Origin: JAWLCQ01 sp041687095
GTDB lineage: Bacteria > Planctomycetota > Phycisphaerae > SM23-33
DNA length: 9,455 bases
Assembly (NCBI GenBank): GCA_041687095.1
Contig: JAWLCQ010000180.1
Coordinates: 1-9,455 of the forward strand
Direction: 5' to 3'
A program made the translations under genes and the position numbers. The notes beneath the pieces were generated by a model, which saw only the letters and a list, made by a program, of their open reading frames with translations, did no database searches and was not told the DNA's origin. Below are positions 1 to 5,707 of the stretch, one piece after another. Within the stretch, counting starts at the first letter, position 1. Every line of letters starts with the position of its first letter.

Positions 1-443
1 CTGCGCTCGTCCTCCCTCCGCTCCGCCCCCTTGACGAGCCCGGGGGGTGACAGTTCTATTGAGACGTAAACCCCTGACACTTCTATTGAGACAGGACAGG
101 CAGGCACGAGCTCGCCCAGCCGCTTATCCAGCTTCCCCCCCTGCCGCCGCAGGTCCCTGCGCCCCTCGACCGCCTGCTCCTGCATGCCCCGCAGCGTGCG
201 GGCGACGGTCTGGGGGGCCGCAAGCAGCTCGCGGAGCTGCCGCAGGACGATCTCCTCGATCTCCCCCGCCGCCACCGTCGCCACCTCGCAGGTGTCATAC
301 CCCTGGCTGCTGGCCTCGGTGCAGGCGTAGTAGCGGTACTGCTTGCCCCGCCGCGTGGTGAACGCCGGCACCATCGCCGCATCGCAGCAGCCGCAGCGCA
401 GTACGCCCTTGAGCATCGCGCACGTTTTACTCCGCGTACCGTT
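1..443 (-). pseudogene. Serine recombinase C-terminal fragment, truncated at both ends
   Basis: The minus-strand frame is open from position 524 past the left edge, and recognisable recombinase sequence covers about 443 down to 108. It reads NGTRSKTCAMLKGVLRCGCC, then RGKQYRYYACTEASSQGYDT. This matches the zinc beta-ribbon of large serine recombinases (Recombinase_Zn_beta_ribbon), with a CxxC pair after LLKG-like and a second Cys pair around YYAC. A helical stretch follows, ending KLDKRLGEL. The N-terminal resolvase domain with the catalytic serine and the recombinase domain are absent, so this cannot be an active enzyme. At about 105 the frame runs by chance through the repeats at 48-104, suggesting an insertion cut the gene. 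On the high-coordinate side it is joined at about 443 to unrelated plus-strand coding DNA. The family call is firm; the breakpoints are good to about 10 bp. Confidence 0.8.
48..104. repeat. Tandem terminal-type repeat, probable insertion-sequence end
   Basis: An 18-bp motif occurs twice 27 bp apart (48-65 and 75-92) with one mismatch, TGACASTTCTATTGAGAC. The right copy continues to a CA at about 104, where recognisable recombinase coding stops. Multiple direct repeats at a tip are typical of IS21-like ends. Read on the minus strand, the tip starts TGCCTGTCCTG and the repeats face left, so the element body would lie outside the window. The repeats are seen; assignment to the IS21 family is a guess. 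Confidence 0.45.
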
Positions 444-555
444 GGCCCGGGCGGTGCGGTTGGCCCAGCGCCTCCAGGAGCACCTCGACGGCGGGCGCGG
501 GACGAACTCCGAGATCAACGAAATCTACCGCGAGCTGCAGCGCTTCGCGGACTGA
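444..555 (+). pseudogene. C-terminal fragment of an unrecognised plus-strand gene
   Basis: The plus-strand frame ending in TGA at 553-555 reads RLAQRLQEHLDGGRG, then TNSEINEIYRELQRFAD. Nearly every third codon position is G or C, far more biased than the opposing strand here, which argues that plus is the real coding strand. The frame can be followed left, but before about 444 it is only antisense to the recombinase, so the 5' part of the gene is missing. I do not recognise the family. It is followed 9 bp later by a good ribosome-binding site and a start codon, so it looks like the 3' end of an operon gene captured between two unrelated minus-strand fragments. Confidence 0.4.
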
Positions 556-564
556 GAGGACACC

Positions 565-606
565 ATGAACGACCATGACACCAACCAGCGCTTCGCCCGC
601 GAGATC
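565..606 (+). pseudogene. N-terminal stub of an unrecognised plus-strand gene
   Basis: An ATG at 565, preceded by GAGAGGACACC (a Shine-Dalgarno-like GAGAGGA), begins MNDHDTNQRFAREIH with strong G/C at third positions. The stub follows the preceding gene end by 9 bp, as in an operon. After about codon 14 the sequence becomes antisense to the XylR-type fragment, so the gene is cut near the GATC at 603-606. The plus frame stays open to 882 but that part is a shadow. The function is unknown. Confidence 0.35.
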
Positions 607-891
607 CACCAGGACGGCCGGGCCCGGATCGCCCTGCGGGCAGGGGTCCTCCAAGGCGACCAAGGGGACGCCGGTCCGGCGCAGGCGCCGCAGCAGGTTC
701 CTGTCGTAGAACGTACCGATGATGCCGTCGGCATCGAACGACCCCAGCCCGGCGACCGGGGCCGACGCGTGGCGGCGCACGAACCGCCACGGCAACATCG
801 GGCGAGCGAATGCGACAACGCCGTTAGCGACATCGCGGCCCCACGCGAAATCCATCTCCAACACCAGCAGGATCTTCTTTGACGAATACAT
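606..891 (-). pseudogene. XylR-type transcriptional regulator, N-terminal fragment
   Basis: The minus-strand ATG at 891-889 has an in-frame TGA three codons upstream, which fixes the start. The protein begins MYSSKKILLVLEMDFAWGRD and continues through VANGVVAFAR, FDADGIIGTF and GVPLVALEDP. This is the pattern of the LacI/periplasmic-binding-like sensor lobe at the N terminus of XylR-type AraC regulators common in Planctomycetota. Family members are about 380-400 aa with a C-terminal AraC helix-turn-helix. Here only about 95 residues survive, to AVLVD. The frame then continues to a stop at 427 through antisense of a plus-strand fragment, giving a 154-aa chimeric ORF. Both the rest of the sensor and the DNA-binding domain are missing, so regulation is unlikely. 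It is divergent from the secreted CBM9-like stub, the usual layout for a sugar-responsive regulator and its target. Confidence 0.65.
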
Positions 892-945
892 GGCCTGTCA
901 CTCCGCGTGGGCATCCTAGCAGCCCAGTGGTCGACAGCGACAAGA

Positions 946-958
946 TTTCGGACCAAAA
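946..958. promoter_or_regulatory. Imperfect palindrome, possible operator
   Basis: The sequence TTTCGGACCAAAA is an odd-centred imperfect palindrome around A952. It sits in the 136-bp spacer between the divergent XylR-type fragment and the CBM9-like gene. Position and symmetry fit a regulator operator, but a single short palindrome is weak evidence and I see no convincing -35/-10 pair beside it. Confidence 0.2.
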
Positions 959-1027
959 CGGCATAGCCACAAGCACCTGTGCCCGGTACGCTGGCCTGAG
1001 ACCTTGATCTCTTGAGGAGTGATCCCG

Positions 1028-1279
1028 ATGTGCAAGACATTCATGGCCTGCCTGTTGGTCGTTGGCGTTGTGTTCGTAACTGCAATGGCTGCGGAGAAGG
1101 AGTACCGGCACCCGACGGTCGTCCTTCCCTACGCCCACAGCAAGCCCACCATCGACGGAACCGTGAACGACGCCGAATGGCAGGGCGCACTCAGTCACGA
1201 GGCCCTCCAATCCGTCGGGCGGAAGATCACCGTGCCCGTTGAACGGCACAGCTACCGTCTATTGATCATCGAGAGATAG
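1028..1279 (+). pseudogene. Secreted CBM9-like protein N terminus fused to a foreign C-terminal tail
   Basis: The start is the ATG at 1028, with GGAG 8 bp upstream in CTTGAGGAGTGATCCCG. The 83-aa product begins with a signal peptide (MCKTFMACLLVVGVVFVTAM, likely cleavage after AMA near residue 21). Next comes HSKPTIDGTVNDAEWQGALS, the signature P-x-IDG-x2-ND-x-EW opening of family 9 carbohydrate-binding-like domains (CBM9_1). Such domains need about 180-200 residues and sit in larger extracytoplasmic proteins. After about residue 67 the sequence switches to VPVERHSYRLLIIER and stops. That ending resembles the C terminus of glycoside-hydrolase-type proteins (xHSYRLLxI), so a deletion seems to have joined the start of one gene to the end of another in frame. 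The beta-sandwich cannot form. The first part is confident; the origin of the tail is inference. Confidence 0.6.
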
Positions 1280-1316
1280 CACCGCGAAACCGTACGAGTT
1301 GAGTGGAAGGAAACGC

Positions 1317-3566
1317 ATGAGCAACGACACTGCTACTGAGCCCCGCGAGTTCGTCCGACAGACGGTGGATATGGACGTCGTGGTCGTGGGCGCCGGACCG
1401 GCCGGGATCTGTGCCGCCATCGCCGCCGCCCGCGGCGGCGCCCGCACGGCCCTGGTCACCGATCGGCCCGTCCTGGGCGGCAGCGCCTCCAGCGAGGTGC
1501 GCGTGACGCCCAGCGGGGCCGATCACGGCGCCTGGAACCGCTACGCCCGCGAAACCGGCATCATGGACGAGATGAGCCTGCGGCTGGCGCAGAAGACCCA
1601 CGGGAGCGGCCGCTGGCGGTGGATCTACTACGACGAACTCTACTTCGACATGGTCGCCGCCGAGGAGAACCTGCGCTTCTTCCTCAACACCACCGTACAC
1701 CGCGTCCATCGCGGCGAGGGCGGGCGGATCGCCGCCGTCGAAGGCATCCAACTGCGCAGCGAGAAACTCCTGACGTTCACTGCCCGCACGTTCATCGACT
1801 GCTCCGGGGACGGTACGGTTGGCTTCTTGGCCGGGGCGGAGTACCGCGTCGGGCGCGAAGCGAAAACCGAGTTCAACGAAAACTATGCCCCCGAGGTCGC
1901 TGACCGCCGAACCATGGGGGCGACGTTGCTCTTTTCCAGCATCGACCGCGGTCACGAGGTCCCCTACACGCCCCCTGGGTGGGCGTTGGACGTGTCGGAG
2001 TTGCGTACGCTGCTCGACCCTGAGCAGTGGCTGAGGCGTTCCTTCAACCGCCAGCCCGATGGCAGCTTCTACGGGCTGTGGTGGGCCGAGTACGGCGGGG
2101 CGATCGACTCGATCCATGACGACGACGATGTAGTCTGGCACACCCGCCGCCTGGTCTACGGGCTGTGGGACTACATCAAGAACAGCGGCAAGTTCGATAA
2201 CGTGGCGCGGCTTGAGCTGAACTGGGTCGGCACGCTGCCGGGCAAGCGCGAGTCGCGCCGGCTGATGGGGCCCTGTATGCCCACCGCCAACGACTTCCTG
2301 GCCCAGCGGAACTACGACGACGCCATCGGCCATGCGGGCTGGCCCGTGGACATTCATCCGCCGCAGGGATACCGTGACCCGGCGCCGGGGTGCACGCACG
2401 ATTTCCTGCCCGGCATCTGCGACATCCCGTTCGGCTGCCTGTATTCGAGGAACGTCCCGAACCTGCTCTTCGCCGGCCGCAATATCAGCGTCAGCCACGA
2501 GGGGTTGGGCGTGCTGCGGGTGATCGCCACCACGGCGGTCATGGGGCAGGCGGTCGGGACCGCCGCCGCCTACGGCATCGAGACGGGTCTGACCCCTGAC
2601 GAGATCCGTCGCGGTCACATGGGCGAACTGCAACGGCGTTTGGCGCGCGACGACCAGTCGATCATCGGCCACCGGCTGAATGAGCCTGACGACCTCTCAC
2701 GCACCGCCCGCGTCACGGCGTCGAGCGAGCGCCGATGCGAGTTGACCTGCGGAACGCAGTGGCTGACCCTGACCGCCCCGACGGGCCTGCTCCTGCCGGT
2801 CGAGGCCGAGCGGCTGGAGACGCTGGAACTGCACCTGCACGCGTATGAGGCCACCGAGGTCCGCCTGCGCGTCTACGCGACGGACAAGCCGCAGAACTAC
2901 GCCCCGACAACGAAGGTCGCCGATCTGACGGTGCCGGTGACGGGCGACGGCTGGGTCGCCTTCCCGGTCAACGCCGCCCCCGGAACCGGCCAGAAGCTCT
3001 TGGCGGTGATCGATCCCAATCCCAAGCTGTTGCTGCGCTACGCGACGACCGCGATGACCGGTGTGCTCGGGCTGAGCTTCAAGCCCGACGACCCGCCGAC
3101 GTGGATGACCGTGCTGCCGTATGTGCCGTGCTTCCGCATGACGCCCGAGCAGCGACCGTACCGGCCGGAGAATGTCACCGACGGCTACATCCGGCCGTTC
3201 GGTCCACCGCATCTCTGGGCTTCGGCAGCCCTCGACCCGGCCGAGCCCGCATGGCTCGAACTGGAGCTGCCACAACCAAGCGAAGTCGCCAGCGTCGAGC
3301 TGGTCTTCAACAGCGCCCTGGACCGCAAGCGGCACGCGATCATCGGGATGCATCCGGAACTGGTCAAGGACTACGACGTGCTCGCCGAAGTCGACGGGCG
3401 GACCGTCTGCCTCGTCCGCGAGCGCGGCAACATCCTGCGCTTCCGCCGGCACGCTTTCACCCCGGTCCGGGCCAACTGCCTGCGTCTGGTCGTCCACGCC
3501 ACCTGGGGCCACCCGCACGCCGAGGTGTTCGACTTCCGCGCCTATGGGGCAGAGAATCGGAGATGA
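1317..3566 (+). CDS. FAD-dependent oxidoreductase with C-terminal discoidin-like domain
   Basis: This 749-aa protein belongs to the FAD_oxidored family (PF12831 type), often labelled 'FAD-dependent oxidoreductase' or 'xanthan lyase' near polysaccharide genes; its substrate is not known. The start at 1317 has GGAAGGA 6 bp upstream; a TTG at 1299 is less likely. Residues 20-47 form the dinucleotide-binding fold (DVVVVGAGPAGICAAIAAAR, GxGxxG at 25-30), followed by LGGSASSEV at 53-61. The C-terminal FAD contact is LLFAGRNISVSHEGLG near 383-398. Residues from about 470 are beta-rich, and about 615-749 (NVTDGY to EVFDFRAY) resemble an F5/8 type C (discoidin) sugar-binding fold. No signal peptide is seen, so it is probably cytoplasmic. 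It is the only large intact gene in the left half, and its stop overlaps the next start as ATGA. Confidence 0.88.
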   Translation: MSNDTATEPREFVRQTVDMDVVVVGAGPAGICAAIAAARGGARTALVTDRPVLGGSASSEVRVTPSGADHGAWNRYARETGIMDEMSLRLAQKTHGSGRWRWIYYDELYFDMVAAEENLRFFLNTTVHRVHRGEGGRIAAVEGIQLRSEKLLTFTARTFIDCSGDGTVGFLAGAEYRVGREAKTEFNENYAPEVADRRTMGATLLFSSIDRGHEVPYTPPGWALDVSELRTLLDPEQWLRRSFNRQPDGSFYGLWWAEYGGAIDSIHDDDDVVWHTRRLVYGLWDYIKNSGKFDNVARLELNWVGTLPGKRESRRLMGPCMPTANDFLAQRNYDDAIGHAGWPVDIHPPQGYRDPAPGCTHDFLPGICDIPFGCLYSRNVPNLLFAGRNISVSHEGLGVLRVIATTAVMGQAVGTAAAYGIETGLTPDEIRRGHMGELQRRLARDDQSIIGHRLNEPDDLSRTARVTASSERRCELTCGTQWLTLTAPTGLLLPVEAERLETLELHLHAYEATEVRLRVYATDKPQNYAPTTKVADLTVPVTGDGWVAFPVNAAPGTGQKLLAVIDPNPKLLLRYATTAMTGVLGLSFKPDDPPTWMTVLPYVPCFRMTPEQRPYRPENVTDGYIRPFGPPHLWASAALDPAEPAWLELELPQPSEVASVELVFNSALDRKRHAIIGMHPELVKDYDVLAEVDGRTVCLVRERGNILRFRRHAFTPVRANCLRLVVHATWGHPHAEVFDFRAYGAENRR

Positions 3567-3931
3567 ATCAACGCGAGAACTACCGGGCCTTCTGCCGGTG
3601 CGAGCCGGGTGCTCGCGTGCCCAACATGGATCACGGGCTGCTGCCGGAGGCCCTTGAGCGCTGGCGGCGGGAAGGACTGAACCCGGACCTTGACCCGCAT
3701 CGGTTCGACGAGTGGTGCGATGCCTTCGGGCTGGACCGCCACTACTTCTGCGTGGGGGTCGGCCCCGCCCGCCGGCTGCCGGCTCCGTTCCAGGAAGAGG
3801 TGCTGGAGGAGGCGGAGCACACGGTCACCCGGCGGCACGCCGACGGTTCGATCTGCCAGGAGGGCGAGACGTGCTGGACCTGCTGGCCTGCGAGCCCCGT
3901 GCGGTCAACCCGCACGAGTGCTACTCCATAA
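3563..3931 (+). pseudogene. URO-D-like (uroporphyrinogen decarboxylase family) N-terminal stub
   Basis: The start ATG at 3563 overlaps the oxidoreductase stop (ATGA), indicating translational coupling. The product begins MNQRENYRAFCRCEPGARVP and continues ALERWRREGL, DEWCDAFGLD and PAPFQEEVLEE. This is the characteristic opening of the URO-D-like proteins abundant in Planctomycetota, many of which are methyltransferase-like rather than haem enzymes. Family length is about 340-380 aa, but similarity stops after roughly 102 residues (HADGSICQEGE, near 3868). The same frame runs on to a stop at 3931 through sequence whose coding bias has moved to another frame. The barrel and active-site regions are missing, so the stub should be inactive. 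Coupling to the oxidoreductase suggests the intact ancestor worked in the same catabolic pathway. Confidence 0.7.
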
Positions 3932-4476
3932 CTACGGGCAGGCGGTTCGAGGACGACCGGGTGGGTCAATACGCTCACCTGGTGGCCGACGAGTGCCACC
4001 ACCTGCCCCCCCAGAGCTTCGAGCAGGTGGTCCGGCGGGCGAAGGCAAAGTACGTCACCGGCCTGTCCGCCACGGTGGCGAGGAAGGACGGGCACCACCC
4101 CATCGTCTTCATGCAGTGCGGACCGGTTCGTTACCGCGTGGATGCGAAGCAGCAGGCCCTCGCCCGGCCGTTCGTGCATACGGTGTGCGTACGTCCCACG
4201 GGCTTTCGGCCGACCCGGCCGGCGGACGAGGACATTCGGGTGCAGTTTCAGGACCTGCGCACCGAGTTGATCGCCGACGAGGACCGCAACCGGATGATCT
4301 GCCAGGACCTGATCGAATCGGTGCGCGAAGGACGCTCGCCGATCGTGCTCACGGAGCGGACGGAGCACCTGGAACGCCTCGCGGAGATGCTCGCCCCCGA
4401 CGTCCCGGACCCGATCATTCTGCGGGGGGGGATGGGACGCAAACAGACCGCTGCCGCCATGGCCCGCATGGCCTCG
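3931..4476 (+). pseudogene. Superfamily 2 DEAD/DEAH-type helicase, internal fragment
   Basis: The frame used here contains the Walker B box VADECHH (DECH at 3988-3999), then LPPQSFEQVVRRAKAKYVTG and the motif III SAT at 4066-4074 (TGLSATVARKDGHHP). It continues IVFMQCGPVRYRVDAK, MICQDLIESVREGRSPIVLT and ILRGGMGRKQ. This order and wording match the SSL2-like helicases that I associate with phage- or transposon-borne TOTE-type conflict systems; that association is from memory. The Walker A motif and everything upstream are missing, and so is the arginine-finger end of the second RecA lobe, leaving about 180 of an expected 450 or more residues. Similarity begins somewhere between 3931 and 3950 and ends at about 4474, where a minus-strand prepilin starts. 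The 3870-3930 stretch has good coding bias in this frame but I cannot place it. Confidence 0.75.
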
Positions 4477-4517
4477 ACAAGCAGTTCGACGAGCGTGAAG
4501 GCGCGGCGCGCGCGCAT
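4473..4517 (-). pseudogene. Prepilin-type protein, first 15 codons only
   Basis: The minus-strand ATG at 4517-4515 follows GAGAGGTGACCG, a good ribosome-binding site. The product begins MRARRAFTLVELLVE, matching the type IV prepilin N-terminal cleavage/methylation motif (x-AFTLVELLV) used by pilins and by the large DUF1559 family of Planctomycetota. The hydrophobic helix that should follow is absent: after codon 15 the DNA is antisense to the helicase fragment. It lies 40 bp downstream of the His/Cys-rich gene on the same strand, so it was probably the second gene of that operon. Confidence 0.6.
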
Positions 4518-4557
4518 CGGTCACCTCTCGGATCAACGACGGGTCGGGGATGGCGCC

Positions 4558-5112
4558 TCAGACGGAGGGAAGGAGATCGTAGACCGGCGGGGCGCGCGCG
4601 CCGAGAGTGCTCGCAGGGGCGCAGCGCGGGCTGCGCCCGCTCCCAATTTCGATGTTCGACTTTCGATTTTCGATTGGGTTGTCGCCCCTGCCATGGCCCC
4701 AATCGAAGTGAGCGCCGTTGGAGGACCGGAGAACATCCTCGAAAAGGCGAGGATCTTGCGCGTTTGCAGTGCAGGGAACCAGGCGGGAGTTGACAGTTCG
4801 CCGCCGGGCCCCGTGCGGTTCGGGCAGGGGCATCGGATCGGTGATGCTCAAGGGCAGCGAGGCGAAGGCGGCCAGGGCGTGGCAGGTCGCGCAGTGCTCC
4901 GCGTCGTGCCCGCAGGATCGGCGCCCCCCGTGCGGGCAGGGGTCGGCCGGCGGCATCGAGGGCGTTTCGGGCTCAAAGCCGCCGCCGCCGCGGGCGTGAC
5001 ACCCCGCGTGCTCCGGGGCCGCATGCTCGTGCCAATGCAGCGCCCCGGTCAGGTTGACCGCCTGTGCGGCGAAGACGGCAGCCAGGGCGATTGTGACGGA
5101 ACGCCGCGCCAT
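4558..5112 (-). CDS. His/Cys-rich exported small protein, DUF2946-like
   Basis: The start is the ATG at 5112, with AGGTGG 8 bp upstream; a GTG at 5124 is possible. The 184-aa product has an N-terminal hydrophobic segment (TIALAAVFAAQAVNLTGAL, residues 7-25) acting as a signal or anchor. It is followed by a likely metal-binding run: HWHEH at 26-30, Cys38/His39, CPHGGRRSCGHD and CATCHALAAF at 74-83. This resembles DUF2946-type proteins found near heavy-metal uptake and efflux genes. The C-terminal GARAPPVYDL looks native. Residues about 131-169 coincide with a hairpin and a heptamer repeat, so the middle of the C-terminal half may be an insertion translated by chance. The neighbouring Fur-type regulator and ZIP transporter support a role in metal handling. 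Exact function is unknown. Confidence 0.6.
   Translation of the reverse strand: MARRSVTIALAAVFAAQAVNLTGALHWHEHAAPEHAGCHARGGGGFEPETPSMPPADPCPHGGRRSCGHDAEHCATCHALAAFASLPLSITDPMPLPEPHGARRRTVNSRLVPCTANAQDPRLFEDVLRSSNGAHFDWGHGRGDNPIENRKSNIEIGSGRSPRCAPASTLGARAPPVYDLLPSV
4617..4638. repeat. Perfect 9-bp hairpin inside the His/Cys-rich gene
   Basis: GGGCGCAGC at 4617-4625 pairs with GCTGCGCCC at 4630-4638 around a 4-nt GCGG loop. It lies 9 bp from the heptamer repeat and within the part of the ORF that looks inserted. Confidence 0.6.
4647..4674. repeat. Heptanucleotide tandem repeat (TTTCGAT x4)
   Basis: Four 7-bp units run in tandem: TTTCGAT, GTTCGAC, TTTCGAT, TTTCGAT. On the opposite strand they are translated as the low-complexity ENRKSNIEI in the His/Cys-rich protein. 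Similar AATCGAA-type heptamers are, as I recall, dispersed between genes in several Planctomycetota genomes. Here the array interrupts an otherwise coding stretch. Confidence 0.75.
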
Positions 5113-5186
5113 GCTATATTCCACCTGCGTACCCGTTCACGCGGTGCCCCCGGGGGGGGTAAGAAAGACGCCCGCCGTCCGAGCCT

Positions 5187-5365
5187 CCCCACCGACCCCG
5201 CGTCGGCGGAAGGCGGCTATCGACTACTCGCAGACCCCACGGGTGTCTTGTTTCTTCTTCTTTTCCCCACCGACCCCGCGTCGGTGGAAGGCGGCTATCG
5301 ACTACTCGCAGACCCCACGGGTGTCTTGTTTCTTCTTCTTTTCCCCGCCGACCCCGCGTCGGTGG
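5187..5365 (+). repeat. Three direct hairpin repeats at 78-bp spacing
   Basis: Hairpin cores of the form CCACCGAC-n5-GTCGGTGG lie at 5189-5209, 5267-5287 and 5345-5365, exactly 78 bp apart; the first and third each have one variant base in a stem. The first two full 78-bp units (5187-5264 and 5265-5342) are nearly identical. Each consists of the hairpin, then GGCGGCTATCGACTACTCGC, then ACCCCACGGGTGTC, then a pyrimidine tract ending TTCTTCTTCTTTT. After the third hairpin only a diverged ACGGCTCTTGACTAC follows. No plausible protein is encoded. Confidence 0.85.
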
Positions 5366-5454
5366 TTCAAACGGCTCTTGACTACCGCCTGCGCGCGCAG
5401 GGACCGTGCATCGTCCGCGCCCATTGGTGATCCCGTAGTCAGGAAGCCGGCTTA

Positions 5455-5553
5455 CCACCGACGCGGGGTCGGTGGGGAGCAGGAGGAAGAAGGGGAGGGA
5501 AGGGGACTGCCGCAGTAGTCAATAGCCGCTTACCACCGGCACCGGGCCGGTGG
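5455..5553 (-). repeat. Two inverted copies of the hairpin repeat, also 78 bp apart
   Basis: Hairpins at 5455-5475 and 5533-5553 are spaced 78 bp, the same period as the direct set, but in opposite orientation. Read on the minus strand, the distal copy is followed by TAAGCGGCTATTGACTACTG and then a pyrimidine tract, the same order of parts as in the direct units. The hairpin at 5533 has CCGGC/GCCGG in place of CCGAC/GTCGG, so both arms changed together. The five copies form a mirrored array centred near 5410. Confidence 0.8.
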
Positions 5554-5600
5554 GGAGAGGGAATCGGACGCTCCCTCTGTGCCGACATCCCCCTTTCTTG

Positions 5601-5628
5601 ACGCCCTTCCTGCTGTTTGGAAGGGCGT
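5601..5628. repeat. Perfect 10-bp stem-loop
   Basis: ACGCCCTTCC at 5601-5610 pairs perfectly with GGAAGGGCGT at 5619-5628 around the 8-nt loop TGCTGTTT. No T-run follows on either strand, so it is not a standard intrinsic terminator. It lies between the hairpin array and the promoter region of the Fur-type gene. Confidence 0.65.
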
Positions 5629-5666
5629 GAACGGTTACCCACCTGCGGCGAGCCCGAGAACGAATG

Positions 5667-5703
5667 GCGCCCGCCGCCTCTTGAGCGGAGGCGCCGGCGG
5701 GGC
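5667..5703. repeat. Imperfect GC-rich stem-loop
   Basis: CCCGCCGCCTC on the left pairs with GAGGCGCCGGCGGG on the right around TTGAGCG, with a small bulge. It is the second of two strong hairpins between the palindrome array and the Fur-type promoter. Confidence 0.45.
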
Positions 5704-5707
5704 CGCA

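Noticed and set aside
525..1040. Minus-strand 171-codon open frame
   Set aside because: It overlaps the XylR-type fragment in another frame and crosses the divergent spacer and the CBM9-like start; the translation is Arg/Ser/Cys-rich noise.
1266..2672. 468-codon minus-strand open frame
   Set aside because: It is fully antisense to the FAD oxidoreductase, which has clear cofactor motifs and a ribosome-binding site; the open frame is a product of high GC.
4477..5430. Long plus-strand open frame continuing from the helicase fragment
   Set aside because: After about 4476 it is antisense to the prepilin start and His/Cys-rich gene and then runs through the hairpin repeats; the translation is low-complexity and unlike any helicase.
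5054..5518. Repetitive protein encoded by the 78-bp units
   Set aside because: A 78-bp unit is a multiple of three, so open frames repeat automatically; the translation (FFFFSPPTPRRW-like) lacks a good start context and the structure is explained by the hairpins.
5187..5553. CRISPR array
   Set aside because: The repeats are palindromic with 57-bp intervals, but the intervals are themselves conserved and two copies are inverted, unlike variable CRISPR spacers.
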